NCBI GenBank assembly: GCA_002779555.1
Contig: PEWI01000196.1
Span: 1-5,395 of the forward strand
Origin: Candidatus Bathyarchaeota archaeon CG07_land_8_20_14_0_80_47_9
GTDB lineage: Archaea; Thermoproteota; Bathyarchaeia; Bathyarchaeales; Bathycorpusculaceae
DNA length: 5,395 nucleotides
Direction of reading: 5' to 3'
The position numbers and the translations under genes were made by a program. Each line of letters opens with the position of its first letter. Positions within the stretch are counted from its first letter, which is position 1. Of this stretch, positions 1 to 4,888 are shown piece after piece. A model generated the notes under the pieces. That model was not told where the DNA came from and searched no databases. It was given only the letters and a program-made list of their open reading frames with translations.

Positions 1-888
1 CGACATCCTAGAAATCCAACTGGACTCTTCAGAACATTCATCGTCATGCGAATGAAAGGTGTTGGCAGCCTAAGGGAGATGACTAGACTGCTGAGTGCCG
101 ATGATAGGCTTAGAAAGATCTGTTTACTCAAAAAAGGCGAGAAAGGCTATCCACGGCCTGTTCTGAGCAGGTTCACCAGAAAGGTAGGAGCAGACAAGCT
201 TGAAAACATAATAGAAGACAAGGTCGTTACGCTCCTGAAAAGAAGTGACACTGCAAACGTTGACGCTGTTTTGGATGCTTCCTTCGTAAAGGCTTGGAGC
301 ACACGTCACCCAAGAAACAGTCAAACAGGCTTCTCTGACGGAGAAGCGAGAGTTGGAAGGGCAGGCAGAACGTTCGGACTCGGCTACAAGCTTCACTTGT
401 CCATAGACTCTGACAGCAGGCTTCCACTGGCCAACATTGTGGCTCCGGCAAACGAGAGCGAGAAGAAACACACACCGACAATACTGGAAAGAACCAGACA
501 AATCCTCTCTAACGCAGGAGCCAAGCTCAAACGCGTAATAGCTGACAGCCAATACAGCGACGAGAAAATCAGAAAAACCGTTGAAGCGGTGATTCCTTAT
601 CCTGCCAACCAGAAACGCGGTGTCAAAGGGTTACTGCGGGTTGACAGAAAATTCAGATCCCACGGCCCAGAAGACCTGAAGAAGAGGTATCATAAGAGGC
701 TTGCGGTTGAGGCTGTTTTCAGCTTCTTGAAAACCCAGTGCAGCCTAGCGTTGAACAAGGTCAGAGGACTGAAGAACGTAGCCGTGTACGCACTCTACAG
801 CATGCTCAGCCTAGTCTTAACGAGAGAAGTGGCAGAGAGCATCGGGAGATCTGATAAGGCAGTTTCACCAACCTATTTCAACACCTAA
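1..888 (+). CDS. DDE transposase, IS4/IS5 type, partial at the left edge
   Basis: Cuts and joins DNA to move an insertion sequence. The frame is open to base 1: the 15 codons before the ATG at 46 (RHPRNPTGLFRTFIV) continue the family's N-terminal helical domain, which typically reads like 'R..fR.fi..r..g.gSlre...lL'. The ATG at 46 is therefore internal and the real start is outside the window. Counting from that ATG, the catalytic triad candidates are Asp77 (VLDASFVKA), Asp167 (VIADSQYSDEKI) and Glu222 (RLAVEAVFSFLKT). The segment GLGYKLHLSIDSDSRLPLAN (residues 111-130) is the typical DDE_Tnp_1 core strand pair. There is no internal stop or frameshift in the 295 visible codons, so the element could be active or recently inserted. 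The exact IS family (IS5, IS1182-like or other) is not decided here, because neither terminal repeat pair nor target duplication can be seen. Confidence 0.9.
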   Translation, partial: RHPRNPTGLFRTFIVMRMKGVGSLREMTRLLSADDRLRKICLLKKGEKGYPRPVLSRFTRKVGADKLENIIEDKVVTLLKRSDTANVDAVLDASFVKAWSTRHPRNSQTGFSDGEARVGRAGRTFGLGYKLHLSIDSDSRLPLANIVAPANESEKKHTPTILERTRQILSNAGAKLKRVIADSQYSDEKIRKTVEAVIPYPANQKRGVKGLLRVDRKFRSHGPEDLKKRYHKRLAVEAVFSFLKTQCSLALNKVRGLKNVAVYALYSMLSLVLTREVAESIGRSDKAVSPTYFNT

Positions 889-969
889 TTTCGGGACAAG
901 GCAGCGCGCGTTTTCGCTAAAGAAATCCTTCGTGGACACGTGACGAAAGTTGGCATTAGTCAGAACTGA
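1..969 (+). mobile_element. Right part of an insertion sequence carrying the transposase
   Basis: The transposase implies an insertion sequence. Its left end is outside the window, so the terminal inverted repeats cannot be paired and no target duplication can be tested. The right boundary is set provisionally where GINS-like coding sequence begins (about 970). Between the transposase stop and that point nothing coding is recognised. An interrupted inverted repeat, TTCGT (929-933) with ACGAA (943-947), lies in this flank and includes a CACGTG palindrome in its loop. It could belong to the element's end, but this is a guess. Confidence 0.4.
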
Positions 970-1138
970 GCAAAGGTTGTTCTGCGCTTCCTGAAAGAGG
1001 TTTCTGTAGCGCTCGCCCTTGGTGCAGATATGAAGACCTACGAACTCTTCAAAACCGAAGACATATTGTCTGAGCCGATTGACAATGGCAGAATCTTGGT
1101 CAAGCAGGGTTTAGCTGAGAAGGTTGAAACTGAGCAGG
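970..1138 (+). pseudogene. Decayed C-terminal fragment of an archaeal GINS-like replication protein
   Basis: GINS joins MCM and GAN/RecJ-like protein in the archaeal replicative helicase complex. The frame from 970 reads AKVVLRFLKEVSVALALGAD, then MKTYELFKTEDILSEPIDNG, then RILVKQGLAEKVETEQ. This matches from memory the B-domain pattern of archaeal Gins51/Gins23 proteins, roughly 'vRFLkdvPafvGvDgktYgPFk.eDvasLP.eNa.iLik.g.Ae.ve'. About 56 codons remain of a gene normally near 180-200 codons. Signs of decay are a TGA at 967-969 immediately upstream, loss of the usual Pro-Ala-Phe-Val-Gly and Tyr-Gly-Pro motifs (here SVALALG and YEL), no recognisable N-terminal domain, and no natural stop before the frame runs into sequence antisense to the archaeosortase. 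The ATG at 1030 could open a 63-codon frame, but it starts in mid-domain. A short Gins-like domain of other origin is the alternative. Confidence 0.62.
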
Positions 1139-2188
1139 CGCAGGCGTCTTCGTGTTTCTCCAATTTTGAATTCTTGCCCACAGGATTCGGGTCCCGATTA
1201 TTATCAGCGGATATGATATGATCCAAGTGATGGAATATAACATGCCATAATAGTTGTGAAACATCTGAAAGTCATAATCGTTAGCGCTAAAATTCGGACC
1301 TTTCGGTATCGCTATCATAAAAAGGGTAACTATCCTTAAAATGTTAATCAAATAGGTTACTGCTGCACCAATTGCAAAATATATTATCCTGTACTTCCAA
1401 GGAATGGTGGTCTTTCTCAAAAACAACAGGATTGTAACAGTGTAGATTAAAAGGCTTTCAACGCCTGCACATGCCCAATCTATACCAAAATAAGCGTATT
1501 TTAATGGATTTTTCGGGTCTACTGCACCCAAGAGAGGCATGGTTGTCGCAAAAGACAAACTCGTTTGATATCCCATTAGGTTTAGAACGTTTGCCGCAAG
1601 CGTAGCTGTTGCTGGAACAAAAATCTGTAGTGGTGTGAGCTTTTGTGGGTATAAATAGTCTATCGTGAATAGCACTCCAATAATCCCTAAAAAGAGTGTA
1701 GAAATCGGAAAATCCCCTAAAATATTGATTCCGTATTCTAGTAGGATTATTAAGCAAAAAAGCACCGCAAAAACCAAAAATTCTATTGAAATTGGCATAT
1801 AACTTACAATAACATCCTCTTGGGAGGGACCAATATTTAATGGAGAGACATACTGCCTCGTTAAATCCTTGATTATTGTGTTTATTCCGTAATAGTTGGC
1901 AGCAACCACGTATATTGTAGGAAGTAAAAGAGCTATAACGAACAAAACGGTTCTTATTGATCGCAGTTTGTTTACTTTGATTTTCTGCAGTTTTTCCCAG
2001 CTCAATATTATTTCCAAAACAACTAGCCATAAGAAAAAAAGGAGAAATGTTCGCCCGTGATATGTTTGTTCAAAGGTCCATGGTTGCAGAGAATATAATA
2101 TGAGAAACGGCGCAATAAATGAGAGGATAGGCAAAAGCATTATTATGATGTGAACGTTTCTTTTAACTGCTTGTATAATATTTGCCAT
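1100..2188 (-). CDS. Archaeosortase/exosortase family membrane transpeptidase
   Basis: Integral membrane cysteine protease/transpeptidase of the archaeosortase-exosortase family. Members recognise a C-terminal tripartite sorting signal on secreted proteins, cut it, and in ArtA-type systems transfer the protein to a membrane lipid. The 362-residue product has about nine hydrophobic segments (roughly 11-33, 47-63, 80-97, 131-150, 160-178, 186-206, 238-257, 265-292, 314-336). The three family motifs are in order: Cys240 in DWACAGVES, Arg285 in INILRIV, and His311 in MFHNYYG. The N-terminal ~125 residues, with a hydrophilic loop at 98-130, extend beyond the minimal core. The ATG at 2188 is preceded on its strand by GGGGAAAG, a modest ribosome binding site, and by a TATAAATA element further up. 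Base composition is AT-rich (18 G+C in 1741-1800 against 29 in 3541-3600), which suggests foreign origin. The last 12 residues are read antisense to the GINS-like remnant. No substrate with a sorting tail is in the window, so the subfamily and target are unknown. Confidence 0.93.
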   Translation of the reverse strand: MANIIQAVKRNVHIIIMLLPILSFIAPFLILYSLQPWTFEQTYHGRTFLLFFLWLVVLEIILSWEKLQKIKVNKLRSIRTVLFVIALLLPTIYVVAANYYGINTIIKDLTRQYVSPLNIGPSQEDVIVSYMPISIEFLVFAVLFCLIILLEYGINILGDFPISTLFLGIIGVLFTIDYLYPQKLTPLQIFVPATATLAANVLNLMGYQTSLSFATTMPLLGAVDPKNPLKYAYFGIDWACAGVESLLIYTVTILLFLRKTTIPWKYRIIYFAIGAAVTYLINILRIVTLFMIAIPKGPNFSANDYDFQMFHNYYGMLYSITWIISYPLIIIGTRILWARIQNWRNTKTPAPAQFQPSQLNPA

Positions 2189-2334
2189 CTGTCTTTCCCC
2201 TATTCTCTTGAAGTTTCATATAGTAACTAACACTCATTTAAAAGTAATATTTATAGCTACAGAGAGAAAATCTCGGAAATTCTTTAATAGATAAAACTGT
2301 GTTAATGTTGTTATTAAATCGAGGGTCATGGAAA
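2189..2334. other. AT-rich divergent intergenic region
   Basis: About 146 bases separate the starts of the archaeosortase (leftward) and the small membrane protein (rightward). The stretch holds the TATA-like octamer at 2248-2255, a weak GAGA-gaaaa-TCTC inverted repeat near 2262-2274, and TTTAATAGATAAA at about 2283-2295, which could be a second TATA-like element for the rightward gene. GAGGGT at 2321-2326 is the likely ribosome binding site for the ATG at 2335. No RNA gene or coding sequence was recognised. Confidence 0.45.
2248..2255 (-). promoter_or_regulatory. TATA box candidate for the archaeosortase gene
   Basis: On the - strand this reads TATAAATA, close to the archaeal TATA consensus. 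A start of transcription about 25 nt downstream would fall near 2226, leaving a leader of about 38 nt that contains the GGGGAAAG ribosome binding site before the ATG at 2188. The same bases read TATTTATA on the + strand and could also serve the divergent membrane-protein gene. No clear purine-rich BRE is seen on the - strand. Confidence 0.4.
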
Positions 2335-2562
2335 ATGAATCTAAAAGAAGGGTTCATAGGCGGTTTTCTTGTCCTGGCATTTGTCATTTTTATAGTTGGT
2401 CTTTTAGCTGGTATGGTGATGGTTTCTTTTATACCTGTTAAAGCTGACATCACGATGTTGGCATTTATTGTTTTTGTGTTTGGTTTCATTGCTGGAATGG
2501 TTACAGTTGCACTGTTGCTAACAGTAGTGAAGCTGAGAGAATTTACAAGAAAGACTTCGTAG
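2335..2562 (+). CDS. Small two-helix membrane protein with an internal duplication, unknown function
   Basis: Not recognised as a known family. The ATG at 2335 is chosen because GAGGGT lies 8 nt upstream; the frame could also open at GTG 2299, but that adds an unconvincing leader. The 75-residue product has a short N-terminus, a hydrophobic segment at about residues 7-33, a polar linker (PVKAD), a second hydrophobic segment at about 40-64, and a basic tail KLREFTRKTS. The two helices are repeats of each other: LAFVIFIVGLLAGMVMVSF (14-32) and LAFIVFVFGFIAGMVTVAL (42-60) share 10 of 19 residues, with G...AGMV in both. Glycines on one face suggest tight helix packing or oligomerisation. It is transcribed divergently from the archaeosortase, shares its AT-rich composition, and may have arrived with it. 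A functional link is only a guess. Confidence 0.72.
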   Translation: MNLKEGFIGGFLVLAFVIFIVGLLAGMVMVSFIPVKADITMLAFIVFVFGFIAGMVTVALLLTVVKLREFTRKTS

Positions 2563-2571
2563 ACAAGTCTT
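2551..2571 (+). terminator. Possible hairpin at the end of the small membrane-protein gene
   Basis: AAGACTT (2551-2557) and AAGTCTT (2565-2571) form a perfect 7-bp inverted repeat around a 7-nt loop that contains most of the stop codon. There is no T-tract after it, so it is not a typical archaeal terminator. It could help end transcription, slow mRNA decay, or be chance. Confidence 0.22.
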
Positions 2572-2593
2572 TGAGGCCTGAATAACTGCATGG

Positions 2594-2609
2594 CGAAAAG
2601 GTATAAGAG
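2594..2609 (+). promoter_or_regulatory. BRE/TATA promoter candidate for the L44e-PAC2 operon
   Basis: CGAAAAGG followed by TATAAGAG resembles an archaeal BRE plus TATA box. Transcription would start near 2628-2632, giving a leader of only about 10 nt before the GTG at 2640, so the first gene may be translated from a very short or nearly leaderless mRNA. This agrees with the lack of a strong ribosome binding site there. Confidence 0.5.
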
Positions 2610-2639
2610 TATGCGTGTTTTCTTTATGCAAAGCTGGTA

Positions 2640-2924
2640 GTGGTTAAGGTGAACGTTCCAAAGGAGATCACAACTTACTGCCCAAAGTGCAAGAAGCATC
2701 AAGCCCATGCAGTCACGCTTTACAAGCCTGGAAAGAGGAGACCAATGGCGAAAGGCGAGCGGGCACATGAGAGAAAAAAGAGAGGGTACGGTGGGCAGAA
2801 GTATCCACTTCAAAGAGAATTTGCCAAGACGACCAAGAAGCAGACTTTGAAGCTGAAGTGCAAGGTTTGCAGTTACACAAGACATAAAGATGGTGTGCGA
2901 CTAAGAAAACTAGTCATTGCATGA
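2640..2924 (+). CDS. rpl44e: Large ribosomal subunit protein L44e (eL42)
   Basis: Zinc-ribbon protein of the 50S subunit near the E site, shared by archaea and eukaryotes. The 94-residue basic product has the two zinc-binding pairs Cys14/Cys17 (TYCPKCKKH) and Cys74/Cys77 (KCKVCSY). The linker is rich in Lys, Arg and Gly (KRRPMAK, KKRGYGGQKYP), as is usual for the family. Length is normal. It begins with GTG at 2640; a second GTG at 2649 would give MNVPKEI, which matches the N-terminus of many family members equally well, and neither has a strong ribosome binding site. It is the first gene of a tight operon and is preceded by a BRE/TATA-like element. Composition returns here to the more balanced level of the housekeeping genes. 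Confidence 0.98.
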   Translation: MVKVNVPKEITTYCPKCKKHQAHAVTLYKPGKRRPMAKGERAHERKKRGYGGQKYPLQREFAKTTKKQTLKLKCKVCSYTRHKDGVRLRKLVIA

Positions 2925-2929
2925 GAATT

Positions 2930-2935
2930 GAGGTG
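2930..2935 (+). promoter_or_regulatory. Ribosome binding site of S27e
   Basis: GAGGTG lies 6 nt before the ATG at 2942 and is fully complementary to the anti-Shine-Dalgarno core at the 3' end of archaeal 16S rRNA. It fixes the S27e start and shows that internal genes of this operon use Shine-Dalgarno initiation. Confidence 0.65.
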
Positions 2936-2941
2936 TGAGTT

Positions 2942-3139
2942 ATGGCTGAATGGGAAAAACTTGTTCCGAGACCGAGAAGCAGTTTCTTGCGCGTGAAATG
3001 CCCAAAATGTGGCAACGAGCAAGTAGTCTTCGACAACGCGACGAACAAAGTCAACTGCAACGTCTGCAAAGCTGAACTGGCAGAGCCTTCCGGCGGAAAG
3101 GCGAGAATTAAAGGTGAAATAGTAGCCGTTTTTGAATAG
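2942..3139 (+). CDS. rps27e: Small ribosomal subunit protein S27e (eS27)
   Basis: Zinc-finger protein of the 30S subunit, shared by archaea and eukaryotes. The 65-residue product carries Cys20/Cys23 (VKCPKCGNEQ) and Cys39/Cys42 (NCNVCKAELA), followed by the family's Gly-rich end GGKARIKGEIVAVFE. Length is typical for archaea. The gene starts 17 nt after the L44e stop with a strong GAGGTG site and ends 2 nt before the aIF2-alpha ATG, so translational coupling is likely. Confidence 0.98.
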   Translation: MAEWEKLVPRPRSSFLRVKCPKCGNEQVVFDNATNKVNCNVCKAELAEPSGGKARIKGEIVAVFE

Positions 3140-3141
3140 AG

Positions 3142-3942
3142 ATGAACGTCATAATGGCGGCTAAGAACCAAGAGTGGCCAGAAGCAGGCGATCTGGTAAT
3201 AGCTACCATAGAAACCGTCACTGACTATGGTGCTTATGCTAAGCTGGACGAATACGACAAGAAGGGTCTACTGCACGTTTCAGAAATCTCTTCTTCATGG
3301 ATTCGCAACATCCGCGATTTTGTGCGCGAAGGGCAGAAGCTCGTATTGAAAGTCTTACGCGTGGACACGGAAAAAGGGCACATAGACTTGTCCCTGAGGA
3401 GAGTAACCAAGAGAGAAAGAATCGAAAAGATCATGTCATGGAAAAAGGAAAGAAAAGCTGAGGCTTTAATCCGAAGTGTAGCTGAGAAAACTGGGCTGCC
3501 GCTCGAAGAGGTCTACGAAAAAGCTGTAGCACCCATGGAAAAGGAGATGGGGCTGTATGAAGGTTTCGAAAGAGTCCTCAAAGAGGATACAGAGGCTCTG
3601 ACGAAAATCGGCGTGCCGAAAGAACTTGCTGATGCTATTGCAGAGGTTGCGAAAGAAAGGATACACGTTCCCATGGTCAAAGTCAAAGGCACGATTGAGC
3701 TTCGCTGCATGAAGCCAACCGGGGTAAAAATCATCAAGGAAGCCTTTTTAGGTGCCAAGAAGGCTGAAAAATCTCGGGATGCCAAGATTCGCTTTTACGT
3801 GATTGCCGCGCCGAAATACCGTGTTGAAGTATTGGCAGAGAATTACAAGCATGCTGAGGATGTTCTGCAAGAAGTGGCACAAGGTGTCGTTTCGAATGTT
3901 GTCAAAGCCGGTGGGCAAGGCACTTTCCGAAGGGAAAAATGA
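3142..3942 (+). CDS. aif2a: Translation initiation factor aIF2, alpha subunit
   Basis: Subunit of the aIF2 heterotrimer that delivers initiator Met-tRNA to the 30S subunit. The 266-residue product has an N-terminal S1 RNA-binding domain (about 13-88: GDLVIATIETVTDYGAYAKL through GHIDLSLRRV), a helical middle domain (about 90-175, starting RERIEKIMSWKKERKAE) and a C-terminal alpha/beta domain (about 180-266) that binds the gamma subunit. Length is normal. The start could be ATG 3142, 2 nt after the S27e stop, or ATG 3154, which gives MAAKNQEWPEAGDLV; family members often begin just before the (E)WPE segment, so 3154 is a real alternative. Ser50 in VSEISSSWIRNI aligns without gaps to the regulatory Ser51 of eukaryotic eIF2-alpha, but the following arginines are replaced by Ser-Ser-Trp. 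The stop overlaps the Nop10 start by one base. Confidence 0.98.
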   Translation: MNVIMAAKNQEWPEAGDLVIATIETVTDYGAYAKLDEYDKKGLLHVSEISSSWIRNIRDFVREGQKLVLKVLRVDTEKGHIDLSLRRVTKRERIEKIMSWKKERKAEALIRSVAEKTGLPLEEVYEKAVAPMEKEMGLYEGFERVLKEDTEALTKIGVPKELADAIAEVAKERIHVPMVKVKGTIELRCMKPTGVKIIKEAFLGAKKAEKSRDAKIRFYVIAAPKYRVEVLAENYKHAEDVLQEVAQGVVSNVVKAGGQGTFRREK

Positions 3943-4112
3943 TGGTTTGGCTCCTTAGGAAATGTGAAAAATGCGGAAAATACACGCTTCAGACGATTCA
4001 GTGCCCCTATTGCGGCGGCAAAGCCAGAATGCCGCACCCGCCAAGATTTTCACCTGATGACAAGTACCTCAGGTATAGGATGGCTCTGAAAGAGGGGAGT
4101 TCAGCAGAGTGA
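3942..4112 (+). CDS. nop10: H/ACA ribonucleoprotein component Nop10
   Basis: Core protein of H/ACA guide ribonucleoproteins, which convert uridine to pseudouridine in rRNA together with Cbf5, Gar1 and L7Ae. The 56-residue product has a zinc ribbon with Cys8/Cys11 (RKCEKCGKYTL) and Cys21/Cys24 (QCPYCGG), then the hallmark HPPRFSPDDKYLRYR (32-46), which binds Cbf5. Length is typical. Two adjacent ATGs exist (3939 and 3942); the second is preferred because GAAGGGA at 3929-3935 then sits 6 nt upstream. The start overlaps the aIF2-alpha stop (TGATG), and the stop overlaps the GTG of the PAC2 gene. The gene is easily missed because of its size. Confidence 0.97.
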   Translation: MVWLLRKCEKCGKYTLQTIQCPYCGGKARMPHPPRFSPDDKYLRYRMALKEGSSAE

Positions 4113-4882
4113 AGGAAACTTTCATCAAAGAGCTTGCGAAAGTGGAATTGAACAATCCGATTCTGATCGAGGGGCTTCCCGGTCTGGGGCTTGTTGGCAA
4201 GATCGCCACTCGCTACTTGGTAAAAAAGTTGAAGGCTGAAAAGTTTGCCTACCTTTATTCGCCTCATTTCCCTTACTTTGTGCTTGTTGGCAAGAAAGGA
4301 AGTGTCAGGCTATTGCGCGGAACATTTTACTACTGGAGGAACAAGGGAGGGAAAAACGACATAATGTTCTTTACGGGCGACAGTCAAGCGCAGACGATTG
4401 AGGGGCAATATGAGATTTCTGATTGCATACTCGACTTTGCTGAACGGCACAACGTCGAGATGATTATCACGATAGGCGGTTACCGAATGGAAGCAAAAGC
4501 TAAGCCTAAGGTCATCGCGGCAGCCACAAGCCAAGAATCCCTAGACAAGGCGCTGCGAGCTGAAGCCATCCTCAGTCCGATGGTGAGTCCTATCGTCGGG
4601 ACGGCGGGCTTGATTCTAGGTCTAGCACGTTTCAAGAAGATTGACGCGCTTTGTCTTTTGAGTGAGACTCGGGGATACTTGCCAGATCCGAATGCAGCCA
4701 AGAGTGTTTTGGAAGTGTTGCAGAGAATGTTCGGTCTTGATGTGGATCTGGCAGGGTTGGATGAAGAGATCACCAAGGCGGACAAGATGGTTACTCGTTT
4801 GCAGAAGATTGAAGAGAAGAGAGCCTTGCAGGCTGAAGAAGTACGGAAGGAAGAAGACAAGAAGATAACTTACATCTCTTGA
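4109..4882 (+). CDS. PAC2-family proteasome assembly chaperone (PbaB/DUF75-like)
   Basis: Archaeal homologue of eukaryotic proteasome assembly chaperones PAC1/PAC2; related archaeal Pba proteins bind proteasome alpha rings or act as chaperones. The 257-residue product begins with the family signature PILIEGLPGLGLVGKIATRY (17-36), continues with a core containing TGDSQAQTIEGQYEISD (about 89-105) and MIITIGGYRME (117-127), a Gly-rich segment SPIVGTAGLILGLA (158-171), and ends in a charged coiled-coil-like helix (about 218-252). The start is GTG 4109, with GAGGGGAG at 4092-4099, overlapping the Nop10 stop by 4 nt. The C-terminus ends ITYIS; a Tyr is near the end, but the strict hydrophobic-Tyr-any proteasome-docking motif would need it one place later. 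The gene sits next to nop10 in many archaea, so the placement is conserved; its cellular role is inferred from the family. Confidence 0.95.
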   Translation: MKETFIKELAKVELNNPILIEGLPGLGLVGKIATRYLVKKLKAEKFAYLYSPHFPYFVLVGKKGSVRLLRGTFYYWRNKGGKNDIMFFTGDSQAQTIEGQYEISDCILDFAERHNVEMIITIGGYRMEAKAKPKVIAAATSQESLDKALRAEAILSPMVSPIVGTAGLILGLARFKKIDALCLLSETRGYLPDPNAAKSVLEVLQRMFGLDVDLAGLDEEITKADKMVTRLQKIEEKRALQAEEVRKEEDKKITYIS

Positions 4883-4888
4883 CGGGAG

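Noticed and set aside
124..552. A 142-codon - strand frame opposite the transposase
   Set aside because: Antisense to a clear DDE transposase; the composition mirrors the sense codons and there is no domain.
1030..1221. A 63-codon + strand frame beginning MKTYELFKTEDI as an independent small gene
   Set aside because: It starts in the middle of a GINS-like domain that continues upstream in the same frame to 970, has no ribosome binding site, and its second half is antisense to the archaeosortase. It is treated as part of a pseudogene.
1458..2030. A 190-codon - strand frame inside the archaeosortase in another phase
   Set aside because: It overlaps the catalytic coding sequence of the archaeosortase, has low-complexity composition and matches nothing I know.
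2262..2274. GAGA-gaaaa-TCTC inverted repeat in the divergent intergenic region as an operator
   Set aside because: Only a 4-bp stem in AT-rich DNA, expected by chance; mentioned in the region entry but not called as a site.
2238..2885. A 215-codon open frame on the - strand
   Set aside because: It runs antisense through both the small membrane gene and L44e, and its sequence shows no recognisable domain. L44e on the + strand is certain, so this is a shadow frame.
4480..4860. A 126-codon - strand frame opposite the PAC2 gene
   Set aside because: Ser/Arg/Ala-rich antisense shadow of a well-supported gene in a tight operon.
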